A stretch of 64,000 bases of DNA from Fagopyrum homotropicum (Eukaryota > Streptophyta > Magnoliopsida > Caryophyllales > Polygonaceae): positions 20,885,447 to 20,949,446 of the forward strand of contig BSWB01000005.1 in the NCBI GenBank assembly GCA_033239125.1, read 5' to 3'. Made by a program: the position numbers and the translations under genes. Shown here in pieces: positions 30,935 through 40,862 of the stretch. Numbering within the stretch: the first letter of the stretch is position 1; the number at the start of each line of letters is the position of its first letter. Below the pieces are notes generated by a model that was not told the DNA's origin, did no database searches, and worked only from the letters and a program-made list of their open reading frames with translations.

Positions 30935-31527
30935 AGGGAAGGCTTTAGTTGTGAAATTTTCATCCAAATCTCCTTCAGTGTCAAAAATGAGGCTGGATGG
31001 ATTAGAGTTGGAATTGGATACTCTAAATAGGGAGATGAGTGACTTCCAGTAAGACATGATCAGCAAGATGGATGCCAGTCATGAGGTTTTAATGGTGATG
31101 CATGCCAAGATAAACCAAATGTTTCTCTCAAATGCCCTCACCTTCACTACCACAGGAAAATCGTGCCCTTAAGTGAAGATGCAGCTCAACATACACAAGA
31201 AAAGGCTGTAAATGTTCTATTCAAGGCCTTGAAACTGGATGTCAAGGCCTTGACATATGCTTCAAATTTCCTTTGTTTTAATTTTCAAGGCCTTGAAAGG
31301 CGTTTGTGGGCTGGTTTTTAAAACTTTGTTTTGTGAAACTTTGGCTTTGTAATATTTAACTCCCGTACTTTAATTACTTTTCTCCCTTGTTGAAAGACAA
31401 AGGTGGAGAAATTATATGTGATGTGATCCGACATTACTACATTCTGCATTTTATTTGTTTAAAATAATTATATGCATGCATATATCTAACATTGAATGCA
31501 GATACGGTATTTGTTTTGTCTTCCATC
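30935..31527 (+). other. Copia 3' region with TCAAGGCCTTGA dyads
   Basis: Three perfect palindromes: 31220-31233, 31241-31254 and 31283-31298, all around CAAGGCCTTG with different flanks. There is weak coding potential to about 31150, then none. Confidence 0.5.
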
Positions 31528-32442
31528 AAGGGGGAGATTGATAACTCCACCTTTGATATGAATTGTTTTATTTAAATGATGGAAGACTTAACATATAAAT
31601 ACGGTTTTATAAACTAAAAAATATCGATTATTTTTTTAGATTGCATGTCTTGGTTTGTTTGTTAAAGTGTGTGTATGTCTTTGATAGCATTACCACGGAA
31701 GAGCTCGGCTAAGAGTTTTTATTACAACACACGAACACCTACAAAAACCAAGAGAGAAAATTTAGAAGAAGATTTTCAAAAGCTAAAAATTAAACAAGAA
31801 GATTAAGAAGATCTCGGATGAAGGCTTTCGAAGATACGATCTAACCGACGCAAAGATCTAGGAGAGAAGATCTCGGTTGAATGAGTTTGAAGATAAGATC
31901 CTAAGAGAATATCTCCTAATGGCTTAAAATAAGTTTATTAAGGAGAAGATTATGCAAAGATTCTTGAAGATCTACAACGGCTTTCGAGTGAAGAAGAGAA
32001 GATCTAGGACTTAAAGATCTCCAACAACTTTGAAGATAAATATCTTGCAACGGCTACTTCTCAAACAACGTGAGAAGATTTTGCTCAACCAAGCAGCTTA
32101 TTCTATGGAGAAATAAAGACGTTACAATGGCTATGGGACAAGGGATAAAAAGAAGATCTCCATAGAAGACTATAAATGAAGAACATCGATTGAAGATGAA
32201 AACAAGAGCTTACAAGTAAACGAAACCAAGTCTTCCAAGTGATCATACAAGAACATCTTCATCGATCCAAAAGTTTATTTTCCTCTTAAGCTTACATTAG
32301 TTTATTCCTTAGAGTGAGATGAACACAAGAGCTTCATGGGCATATCATTATAGTGTTATACTCGAGTGTGTTACTCTTCGAAGTAACTAGGCTATTATTT
32401 CTAAAGTAGAGTTGACTAGATTGTAGCATTGAGGCTACATTG
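31528..32442 (+). mobile_element. Copia PPT and first part of its 3' LTR
   Basis: PPT AAGGGGGAG at 31528-31536, then TGATAACTCC as the likely LTR start (31539). The LTR is cut at 32443 by A3 and resumes at 39165. There is no gene inside. Confidence 0.55.
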
Positions 32443-32447
32443 AGAGA
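32443..32447. repeat. Target-site duplication of A3, left copy (AGAGA)
   Basis: AGAGA here and at 39160-39164 flank the LTR ends exactly. Confidence 0.95.
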
Positions 32448-32754
32448 TGATAGCATGAATTATTGACTATATTTTGGGGTTTGTTTAGACGTTTTATCTT
32501 CAATAATTTACATGTTTGTATGTATATTATGTGATTATATTACCGTTTCATCTACCTTTGCGGGAATCGAGCTCTACACCTAGTTTTGTTGTAATCGTAG
32601 GTAAAATGGCATGTTTTGCATCAAAAAGGAGCAAAGGGAGCTATGGAGTCATTGGAGCTACATTCAGGAACTTAAGGAATGATCCAGGAAGCATAGCCAT
32701 GGATTAAAGATTCACTTTGGACCAGATTTGAGAGATTTCACATTCAGTTGTGAT

Positions 32755-32825
32755 TCACCTCGGTTGACTACAGAGTCACCTCGACCGAGGTGATCCAGAG
32801 GAGTCGACTCGACCGAGGCGAACAC
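32755..32825 (+). repeat. Dyad cluster, U3 position, A3 5' LTR
   Basis: TCACCTCGGTTGACT, then the perfect 18-bp dyad TCACCTCGACCGAGGTGA (32776-32793, 8-bp arms with an AC centre), then GTCGACTCGACCGAGGCGA. Half-site, palindrome, inverted half-site. Confidence 0.75.
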
Positions 32826-33001
32826 CTGGGACGCGGCGAGAATATTTTATTCTTGGCTGAGATCTTTTATCTTTGCAAAGAGGATCTTATATTTTTGGGT
32901 TGGATTCCTGGAAGGAAGAAGATAAGTTAGACCATATATTTTACCTATTTTTATGGGAAGAGATCTTTCTAAGATATCTTATCTTTGGAGAGTAATTTTC
33001 C

Positions 33002-33010
33002 TATAAAAAG
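33002..33010 (+). promoter_or_regulatory. TATA box of A3
   Basis: TATAAAAAG; the 3' LTR copy is at 37961-37969. Transcription should start about 30 bp downstream. Confidence 0.7.
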
Positions 33011-33462
33011 GGTTGGATTTTCCACAAATCCAGAGCATGCTATACCACCGATTGTGTTTTATACACCGCTGCAGCCATAATCCAGTTGGGAGATTTGAAG
33101 AACCTTTTTGAAGGTTGAAGGAAGAAAGTCTATAGCTTTTATAGCTTTTCGAAGGGTTTTTGTAAGATCATCTTAGATTCTCTTCTTTGTCGATTGTCTT
33201 GTTGGATTTCTATCCAAGGAACGCTTGTTGGTTTTATAATTGATTCAGTTATTGAAGCCTTTCTCTTAAGGTTTTCTTGTTCAATTATTCTCTTTCTTCC
33301 CATATATTTGATTAATACTTTCATGATGATGAGTGGCTAATCTCTTTGTGTGATTCTAGGGTGATTGGCTGAAGGTTGTGGGAAAAACAATGATAGAATA
33401 ATCTTAATCACAGTAGGAGCCTGAAACTTTGAGTCTTTACCTTAACCCTAAGCATCTCGCTC

Positions 33463-33512
33463 AATCGATGAACATCTCGGTCGGGGTGGAATTTGGCTGA
33501 CCGAGGTGACTT
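33463..33512 (+). repeat. Dyad cluster, leader position, A3 5' LTR
   Basis: CTCAATCGATGAACATC, CTCGGTCGGGGTGG and GCTGACCGAGGTGAC; counterpart at 38422-38471. Confidence 0.6.
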
Positions 33513-33599
33513 ATCTGATCCGAAACTGAGAGTTAAGTGTTAGAGTTTGCCAAAACCTATTCTTATTACACCTTTTCTGGTTCAATGCAAGCCTAGGAT

Positions 33600-33859
33600 G
33601 AGACTTACCCGGTAATTCCTTTGTTTGTTTACCAAAGATCATAAGTGTAGGTAATAAAGGTTTATCCTTTATTGGGGTTTGAGTGTGCTTTCATCCCATC
33701 TTTGTGAGTTAGCCTGAGACTTACCCGGTAAAGGTTGATTCTATTCCCTTAGATGGTGTGTTAGTTTGAGGTTATAGTTCTTTATCTTAATTCCTTGAGA
33801 CTTACCCGGCAATAGGAGTTACGGTTAGGGATTAGTGAGTAGTGAGACTTACCCGGTGA
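33600..33859 (+). promoter_or_regulatory. Array of four GAGACTTACCCGGTAA motifs, A3 5' LTR
   Basis: At 33600, 33716, 33797 (GGCAA variant) and 33844 (GGTGA variant). Spacings of 116, 81 and 47 bp equal those of A1. Confidence 0.8.
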
Positions 33860-34206
33860 TCTATTCCACTTTAGTAATACCTTCCCTATGCAAAAACCTC
33901 AGCTTTGTCCGCTTATCTTTAGATCTTGAGTTGGAACCACAACTAGATGCTTTAATCCCTAGAATTACATATTTCCTTTATTGACTCTTTATCATCTTTG
34001 ATTGTTTTAATTGCTTTTGTGGTTAGTAATTGTTAAAGCTTACCTATTCCGACTTTGTTTCACTAAGTCCCTGTGATCGACCCTTGGAATTCCTTGCTTT
34101 TTACTACGATTGACCCGTACACTGCGGGTTCGCATCCTTGTTTTAAGCTTACATCTAGGGTTATAAATTTAAAGCTTGCACACACCGTTTGGAGCGAACA
34201 AGTTTT

Positions 34207-34224
34207 TGGCGCCGTTGCCGGGGA
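34207..34224 (+). promoter_or_regulatory. A3 primer-binding site (tRNA-Asp)
   Basis: TGGCGCCGTTGCCGGGGA, perfect complement of the tRNA-Asp 3' end, 6 nt after the LTR. Confidence 0.92.
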
Positions 34225-34324
34225 CTTGGTCTAGACCGAGCCGGTTGCGGTTTGCTTTCGGGGCTATTGCCCCTGTTGCTACTAACTACTCTTTCTATGA
34301 GTTTTGTAGTTTTTAGGATTTCCG

Positions 34325-35464
34325 ATGACTACATTTGATCTAGCCTGGATAGCAAGACAAAGTGCTAGGGCGGACCATTATCAATACTTGGAGGAGAAGT
34401 ACTCCTTCTATTGGTTCAACAATGAATGGGAAAGAGAAGAGGCCATTAAGCATGAACTTGCGATGTGGGATGAACTGAATGTCCCTAAAAAGATTTGTGA
34501 GCAACCCCTTGAAGATTCTCTTGAATCAAGATGGGAGAGGTTGATGAAGAAGGTGGAGGAGCTCAAGGAAAGCATCCTATCCTATGCTAAGCCGGAAGAG
34601 AAGCATAAGGAAGTGCTGCAAGTTCCAAGCACCCCTCCAATCAAACCAGAAGTTTCTCCTGAAGCTTTTGAGGGAGAAGAAGATTTGGAAGATTTCGATC
34701 TAACTGTTGAGACCTCGGCCGAGGTGAAAGAGAGATCGGCCGAGGTGGAGGAAAAATCTGTAGAACTGCAAGATACGGAGAACCTTGGCCAAATTACTGA
34801 GACTGTGGTCAAAAGACCAGCTGAGTTGGGAGGGATTTCGTGCGTGGATTTTCAACCCAACATGAAACTTGTCTCAAGCTTTGGAGAACTTTACAAGGTA
34901 CATTCTCCTACTTCATTTGAAATCCCTATTAAAATTTCTGAATTTCTCAGGAATGCACCGGAGAGTTGGAGGTCTCTTCCGAAAGAACCTCCTAAGATCA
35001 AGATGAAACCTCCCTTGAAACTGTTGGAAGAAGATACTCCTTGGATTATAAGGAGTGGAGTTTGCAAGCACTACACCGTTAAGGCTATGAAGTGTCTCTT
35101 GTTCAAGTATGGGGTCCCTCGCATGCTAAGGACCTTGTACCATCCCCAAGCTAAAGATGGGGAAGCTACTAGGATTCTCGAGAAGCTATTTTCTCGATCA
35201 AGGAAAGGATGGGACGAAAGACTAAGTTATGTCCCACGGAAAAAGAGGAAGACCGGTAGGATTCCGGTGAGGACCAAACCGTACAAGCTTGTACGTAGGA
35301 GATCCTACCATTTGCCGGTGAAGTTAGGAACTGGAACCTTTTTGGGAGAGTTTCATTATGGATCCAATGAGCACTTGCACTTGTTGGAGCGTTTGATAGA
35401 CTTACTCATCTCACCCCATGATGAAGGTGAAGTATGGGGTGAGGATACCTCCTATCACGCATAG
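34325..35464 (+). CDS. Chimeric ORF of A3 with an integrase-like tail (379 aa)
   Basis: One intact frame from ATG to TAG. Residues 1-80 are acidic and Trp/Glu-rich (YWFNNEWEREEAIKHELAMW) and resemble no gag domain I know. Residues 80-180 are Glu/Pro-rich and encode two dyad sites as SAEV repeats (34711-34750). Residues about 246-325 look like a worn integrase core end: CLLFKYGVPRMLRTLYHPQA then RSRKGWDERL, compared with the usual KYGVxHxxxTPYHPQTxGQ and RKDWxxKL; the DDE residues are not recognisable. The end (HLHLLERLIDLLISPHDEGE) is the same pol tail as in A1. A4 encodes an analogous protein. No catalytic activity can be claimed. Confidence 0.7.
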   Translation: MTTFDLAWIARQSARADHYQYLEEKYSFYWFNNEWEREEAIKHELAMWDELNVPKKICEQPLEDSLESRWERLMKKVEELKESILSYAKPEEKHKEVLQVPSTPPIKPEVSPEAFEGEEDLEDFDLTVETSAEVKERSAEVEEKSVELQDTENLGQITETVVKRPAELGGISCVDFQPNMKLVSSFGELYKVHSPTSFEIPIKISEFLRNAPESWRSLPKEPPKIKMKPPLKLLEEDTPWIIRSGVCKHYTVKAMKCLLFKYGVPRMLRTLYHPQAKDGEATRILEKLFSRSRKGWDERLSYVPRKKRKTGRIPVRTKPYKLVRRRSYHLPVKLGTGTFLGEFHYGSNEHLHLLERLIDLLISPHDEGEVWGEDTSYHA

Positions 35465-35507
35465 AGATGCCGTATGGTCCAGCTAGCGACCTTAAACCAA
35501 GCGCTTC

Positions 35508-35523
35508 TTGGGAGGCAACCCAA
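35508..35523 (+). promoter_or_regulatory. Conserved post-pol hairpin, A3
   Basis: TTGGG-AGGCAA-CCCAA, identical to A1, 43 nt after the ORF stop. Confidence 0.65.
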
Positions 35524-35701
35524 GGTATTGCTCTCCTTTCCCTTTTTTTAGTTTGAGTTTTAGATAGTTTGCTTTTGCTTTGCTTTTTTTTGTTTTGGGC
35601 GTCCTAGACAGACAACAGGTGACATCTAAGGAAGGAATACAAACCAGGAGCACAACTGGAAGGACAGAAGTTCGAGAATTTGAGAAGACGGAGTTTGACT
35701 G

Positions 35702-35910
35702 AGACACATCTCGGTTGCTGTCACAACACCTCGACCGAGATGATTCTTGAGCAACCGAGGCGATTAGGGTTTCTGAAGATCCACCTCGGTCCGTACCACC
35801 TCGGTCCAGTCGAGACCACCTCGACCGAGGTAACAGCAGTTTCAGAAAAGGGCATAAAAGGGGGATCGAATTCTCTCTCTTCCCTCTCTCACCTTCTCGA
35901 CCGCGGCACA
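35702..35910 (+). repeat. Dyad clusters downstream of the A3 ORF
   Basis: At least eight sites, for example ACACCTCGACCGAGATG, CACCTCGGTCCAG and ACCACCTCGACCGAGGT. Confidence 0.65.
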
Positions 35911-36049
35911 GTTTCACCTCGTTATCCCGTTCTTTGATCGATTTCGACGATTCTTGCTTCCAAACTGCAAGGAAAGAGTAGAGGATCGGACTTCAAGCAC
36001 TTCAGTTATGTCCGGTGAGTACTCTATTTTCCAGACTTATTTGACCCAT

Positions 36050-36076
36050 TGGGACAATGTGTCCCAACTATGGGGT
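36050..36076 (+). promoter_or_regulatory. Internal hairpin and PPT-like site, A3
   Basis: TGGGACA-ATG-TGTCCCA followed by ACTATGGGGTG, 1.33 kb before the 3' LTR, as in A1 and A4. Confidence 0.5.
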
Positions 36077-36233
36077 GTTTATGTATTGATTAACTTATGT
36101 GATGTATGACTCGACATTATCGGATATTTATGCTTTATTTTGCTTCTATGGTTTTATCTGAGATTACATGCATGCATACAGGTTATTTGATTGAGAAAAA
36201 TGTCAAAAACTGGACAGAAAAAAAAAATTTTAA

Positions 36234-36304
36234 CCTCGACCGGGGCAGTTCTGACCAAACGAGGTACTTCACCTCGGTTGACTTAGAACACCTCGACCGA
36301 GGTG
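36234..36304 (+). repeat. Dyad cluster in the A3 3' region
   Basis: CCTCGACCGGGGC, CACCTCGGTTGAC and CACCTCGACCGAGGTGG; equivalent to A1 7848-7920. Confidence 0.6.
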
Positions 36305-37367
36305 GTTTAACTGAGAGTTTTCGAAACGATTTTTGTGCTTCTTATCTGGATATGATCTCAGTGAAGATCTTGTTTGCTGACTGGTTTTGAAATCTTTATG
36401 TGTTTTAAAGGTTTTATGATATGTTTAAGTTGCTAAATGCTTTGTTTGAAATTTTTGGCATGTTTAATACTTTGTTTTTATCCAAATTATGTTGAATTTG
36501 AAGGTTGACACCACGTTATGAGTTCTCTCACTTTCTTCCTGGAAAGACCAAGGCAATTCATTCTTCTCTCTTCTTCTTCTTGATCATGCTTAGCCCCTCA
36601 TATATATTTTTGCCTCCCTTTACCTATCCGGGAATTTGGAAGCAAGCAAAGTGGTGAAAGCAAGTGAAGTAAAAGTTGAGAAGTTGGCTGGAAGTGAAAG
36701 TGTTAGAAAGCAATAAATAGGTTTGTGGAAGTCAATCATGATGATGAGTAACTCGGCACCATTCACATAGCCGGGTGTTTGTGTCTTGCCAAAGTCGGAT
36801 TGAGCGATATTCCTAACGGGTCATGGTATGTGCATCAAGGGTTTGATGCATCTCAAGAAATTGATGATTGCTGATTTCCTAGGGTTCGGTTATTGTGCAC
36901 CTCTGTCCATGCATCCCAAAAAGTAAAGTAAAAAAAGAAAAAGTGTGAAATAAGCAAAGCTTATTGGTGGAAGATGTTGAAAGTCAAAGTGAAAGTGAAG
37001 TGATATCCTTTTCCCGGATTTTAGCACCACATTACCTCATATACATCCCTACCCTACACGTTTCTTGACCTTTCTTTTGGGAAGCCCTTGAGACCTCGAG
37101 CTTGTTGATTGACTTAGTGGTTTAAACTGGATTATAAATAATTAATTTTGATGATTAAGATTTATTATGCATTCTACGATTTTATGCAAAGATGAACAAC
37201 TTTCCTATATTTATAAAATGTTTTGATCATATTTTGATTTTAAATTCCATGAAGTATTCTCTTAGAGTGATCTATGATTGTAGCACATCATTGAAATGTT
37301 TTTGAAAGACTTTTTCATTGATCTTTATGACTTATAATCCATTCTATCTTGTATTTTATATGCGGAA

Positions 37368-37406
37368 CTTGCTTGGGGACAAGCAAGGGCTAAGTATGGG
37401 GTATTT
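37368..37406 (+). promoter_or_regulatory. A3 polypurine tract and adjoining hairpin
   Basis: Hairpin stem CTTGCTT/AAGCAAG, loop GGGGAC (37368-37387), then 19 nt with AAGTATGGGGTATTT up to the LTR. Confidence 0.75.
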
Positions 37407-39159
37407 TGATAGCATGAATTATTGTCTATATTTTGGGGTTTGTTTAGACGTTTTATCTTCAATAATCTGCATGTTTGTATGTATATTATGTGATTATATT
37501 ACCGTTTCATCTACCTTTGCGGGAATCGAGGTCTACACCTAGTTTTGTTGTAATCGTAGGTAAAATGGCACGTTTTGCATCAAAAAGGAGCAAAGGGAGC
37601 TATGGAGTCATTGGAGCTACATTCAGGAACTTAAAGAATGATCCAGGAAGCATAGCCATGGATTAAAGATTCACTTTGGACCAGATTTGAGAGATTTCAC
37701 ATTCAGTTGTGATTCACCTCGGTTGACTACAGAGTCACCTCGACCGAGGTGATCCAGAGGAGTCGACTCGACCGAGGCGAACACCTGGGACGCGGCGAGA
37801 ATATTTTATTCTTGGCTGAGATCTTTTATCTTTGGAAAGAGGATCTTATATTTTTGGGCTGGATTCCTGGAAGGAAGAAGATAAGTTAGACCATATATTT
37901 TACCTATTTTTATGGGAAGAGATCTTTCTAAGATATCTTATCTTTGGAGAGTAATTTTCCTATAAAAAGGGTTGGATTTTCCACAAATCCAGAGCATGCT
38001 ATACCACCGATTGTGTTTTATACACCGCTGCAGCCATACTCCAGTTGGGAGATTTGAAGAACCTTTTTGAAGGTTGAAGGAAGAAAGTCTATAGCTTTTA
38101 TAGCTTTTCGAAGGGTTTTTGTAAGATCATCTTAGATTCTCTTCTTTGTCGATTGTCTTGTTGGATTTCTATCCAAGGAACGCTTGTTGGTTTTATAATT
38201 GATTCAGTAATTGAAGTCTTTCTCTTAAGGTTTTCTTGTTCAATTATTCTCTTTCTTCCCATATATTTGATTAATACTTTCATGATGATGAGTGGCTAAT
38301 CTCTTTGTGTGATTCTAGGGTGATTGGCTGAAGGTTGTGGGAAAAACAATGATAGAATAATCTTAATCACAGTAGGAGCCTGAAACTTTGAGTCTTTACC
38401 TTAACCCTAAGCATCTCGCTCAATCGATGAACATCTCGGCCGGGGTGGATTTTGGCTGACCGAGGTGACTTATCTGATCCGAAACTGAGAGTTAAGTGCT
38501 AGAGTTTGCCAAAACCTATTCTTATTACACCTTTTCTGGTTCAATGCAAGCCTAGGATGAGACTTACCCGGTAATTCCTTTGTTTGTTTACCAAAGATCA
38601 TAAGTGTAGGTAATAAAGGTTTATCCTTTATTGGGGTTTGAGTGTGCTTTCATCCCATCTTTGTGAGTTAGCCTGAGACTTACCCGGTAAAGGTTGATTC
38701 TATTCCCTTAGATGGTGTGTTAGTTTGAGGTTATAGTTCTTTATCTTAATTCCTTGAGACTTACCCGGCAATAGGAGTTACGGTTTGGGATTAGTGAGTA
38801 GTGAGACTTACCCGGTGATCTATTCCACTTTAGTAATATCTTCCCTATGCAAAAACCTCAGCTTTGTCCGCTTATCTTTAGATCTTGAGTTGGAACCACA
38901 ACTAGATGCTTTAATCCCTAGAATTGCATATTTCCTTTGTTGACTTTTTATCATCTTTGATTGTTTTAATTGCTTTTGTGGTTAGTAATTGCTAAAGCTT
39001 ACCTATTCCGACTTTGTTTCACTAAGTCCCTGTGATCGACCCCTGGAATTCCTTGCTTTTTACTACGATTGACCCGTACATTGCGGGTTCGCATCCTTGT
39101 TTTAAGCTTACATCTAGGGTTATAAATTTAAAGCTTGCACACACCGTTTGGAGCGAACA
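37407..39159 (+). repeat. A3 3' LTR
   Basis: 1753 bp, nearly identical to the 5' LTR (for example GAGGTCTACACC versus GAGCTCTACACC). Dyad clusters at 37714-37784 and 38422-38471; motif array at 38559-38818. Confidence 0.95.
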
Positions 39160-39164
39160 AGAGA
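39160..39164. repeat. Target-site duplication of A3, right copy (AGAGA)
   Basis: Matches 32443-32447. Confidence 0.95.
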
Positions 39165-39597
39165 AGAAGGGAAGTTTTTCTAGATTGTATTTAGGACTCA
39201 TAAAAAGCACATAATGGATAGTTAGAATCCTAGGGGCGGAAATCCACTTCAAAGTCTTGAGGAACAATTTTGTCACTAAGCGCAAAGATCGACTTCAAGG
39301 CCTTGAGATTAGTTTCAGAGTCTTGATATACGATATTGTGAAAAGTTCTCATACTCTATTCAACCCCCTTCTAGAGTATTTATATCCTTATTATTCACCT
39401 ATTTGGTTCTTCACTTCTTCATCATCATCTATGGATCGTCCCATGGTGGATGTTTTTTACTAGAAAGTGCTCAAAATGATGCTTGATAAGCGGTCACCTG
39501 CTTCTACTAATTTTACACGTATTATTGATAACAGTGTTGTCAATGTTTTTTCTTGGATCTTGGACTTTGAAGCCACTATCACTAACCAAAACACCTA
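39165..39597 (+). mobile_element. Remainder of the copia element
   Basis: Carries the copia dyads at 39262-39330 (ACTTCAAGGCCTTGAGAT flanked by two CTTGA half-sites), which links it to 18487-18642 and 30935-31527. The exact end is not clear; it gives way to an Athila-type LTR fragment near 39590. Confidence 0.5.
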
Positions 39598-40095
39598 TTA
39601 CCGGGTAAGTCTCAAGGTACTAAGGAAAGGAACAAAAGCACAAACCAACCACTCTACCTAAGGGTCAAGAACTAACCTTTACCGGGTAAGTCTCATATTA
39701 AGCTCACTCAAGCAAGAGGTTTGACATACAAACCAATAGAAGGATATAGAATCCTATATCACCTAGAAAACGTCATCTTTGATACTCAAGAAAGGGAATT
39801 ACCGGGTAAGTCTCTCCGAACTCAAGCGTAAGCCTTAGAGGGATCTAAGGGTATAGAACTATGAAGAAATACTAGGATTTGGGCAAACTACGGATCAAAA
39901 TTTGTAGCCAACAACACACATATTCAAATCAAGAAATGCAAAAAAAAAATATTCAAGAAAAGCATGAAGAAGAAAATAAAAGGAAAGATAGAATAACTTA
40001 GCAATATGTCTTCCAAACTCAAAATTTGTAGCAACACAATAACAAAGACTGAATCTTGAATTCTAGAAACTAAAACTAACAACAACCTAAAAATT

Positions 40096-40209
40096 TTTTT
40101 GAAAGGTTGGTATGTAACTCCCGGTTCGATTGGCTTCGCCGCTCTACATCCGGGACGGGAATAATTCGTGGCCCATTGTTGGGGGATACCCTGCCAATAT
40201 CAGTTTTTC
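40096..40209 (+). mobile_element. Short SINE-like insertion with a 16-bp target duplication
   Basis: The 114-bp insert is flanked by exact copies of CAACAACCTAAAAATT (40080-40095 and 40210-40225). It contains CCCGGTTCGATTGGC, close to a Pol III box B (GGTTCGANNCC), and ends in TTTTTC. Long duplication, box B and T-tail fit a 5'-truncated plant SINE of the Au type. Confidence 0.6.
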
Positions 40210-40427
40210 CAACAACCTAAAAATTGTTCAAGAATATTCTTCCATCTCTCAATCCAAATGTTGTAGCCAAAGATCTTGATGTTGCATCTTGTAAACTCGT
40301 TTCTAATGTGTGTTAATGATGTGTAGGGTATGTAAGTCGTCTTTAATTCGTTGATTTCCTCCTTGACTTTTAGGAAAAACTAGGGTTTTAAAGGCATGGG
40401 CCTTGGGCCAAAAATAAGGAAATCTCG

Positions 40428-40485
40428 GATGATCTTGTACAAAATCTTGACCGAGATTTTCATCGGGGCGAGATTTCTGTTCTGA
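40428..40485 (-). repeat. Dyad cluster of a fourth LTR family
   Basis: AAATCTCGGATGATC, AAATCTTGACCGAGATTTT and CATCGGGGCGAGATTTC, at about 300-355 bp from the LTR outer end, the same place as in A1, A3, A4 and A5. Confidence 0.6.
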
Positions 40486-40862
40486 ACGTGTGTTTTCTCC
40501 TTAGGTCCTTGTTTTGATCCTTTGGCAATGTCCTAGCTTCACTTTTATGTTCTTCCTTGCTCCATCATGCTTCCACCTTGAGGCTTTATCCTCATATATG
40601 TCATTTGGCTTCAAAATTCGCCATAAATCCTAAAAATGAGACAAGAATCTATGTAGACATCTATTCTAGAGATAATACGTAAATTAAGCCTAAATATCAT
40701 AGATCCATGCCCAAGCAATGCAAAACTGAAGGAAAAACTATCTAAATGCATGACTAAATATAAATCATAATTCATGTTATAATAGTACCTCGGTGTGTAA
40801 GATCAAGAAGATCCGTTTTTATCTAATTTTCGGGATGAAACTTGTTTTTAGGGGAAATTGAT

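Larger units (their letters stand above)
32448..34200 (+). repeat. A3 5' LTR
   Basis: 1753 bp, TGATAGCATG...GAGCGAACA. Dyad cluster at LTR position 308-378, TATA at 555, second cluster at 1016-1065, TTACCCGGTAA array at 1153-1412. Confidence 0.95.
35465..37367 (+). other. A3 3' non-coding region
   Basis: Contains the post-pol hairpin (35508-35523), dyad clusters (35702-35910, 36234-36304) and the internal hairpin plus PPT-like site (36050-36076). It aligns with A1 10361-9640 and 8150-6790, skipping ORF-1. I see no gene. Confidence 0.6.
32448..39159 (+). mobile_element. Element A3: non-autonomous Athila-type element with one chimeric ORF
   Basis: Two LTRs of exactly 1753 bp, TSD AGAGA, a perfect tRNA-Asp PBS and a PPT. 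The LTRs are the same family as A1 but in the opposite orientation. The 3.2-kb interior has a single open frame (34325-35464) and a long non-coding 3' region. Gag, protease, RT and RNase H are absent. The two LTRs differ by only a few bases, so insertion was fairly recent. It lies inside the copia 3' LTR. Confidence 0.96.
39598..40783 (-). mobile_element. Athila-type LTR fragment containing a SINE
   Basis: TTACCGGGTAAGTCTC motifs at 39598, 39679 and 39799 are followed by LTR-like sequence to about 40783 (AATTCATGTTATA, compare CATGCTATCA in A1). The dyad cluster at 40428-40485 uses yet another arm, AAATCTCGG/CCGAGATTT. The 3' part of the LTR and all internal DNA are missing. Confidence 0.7.
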
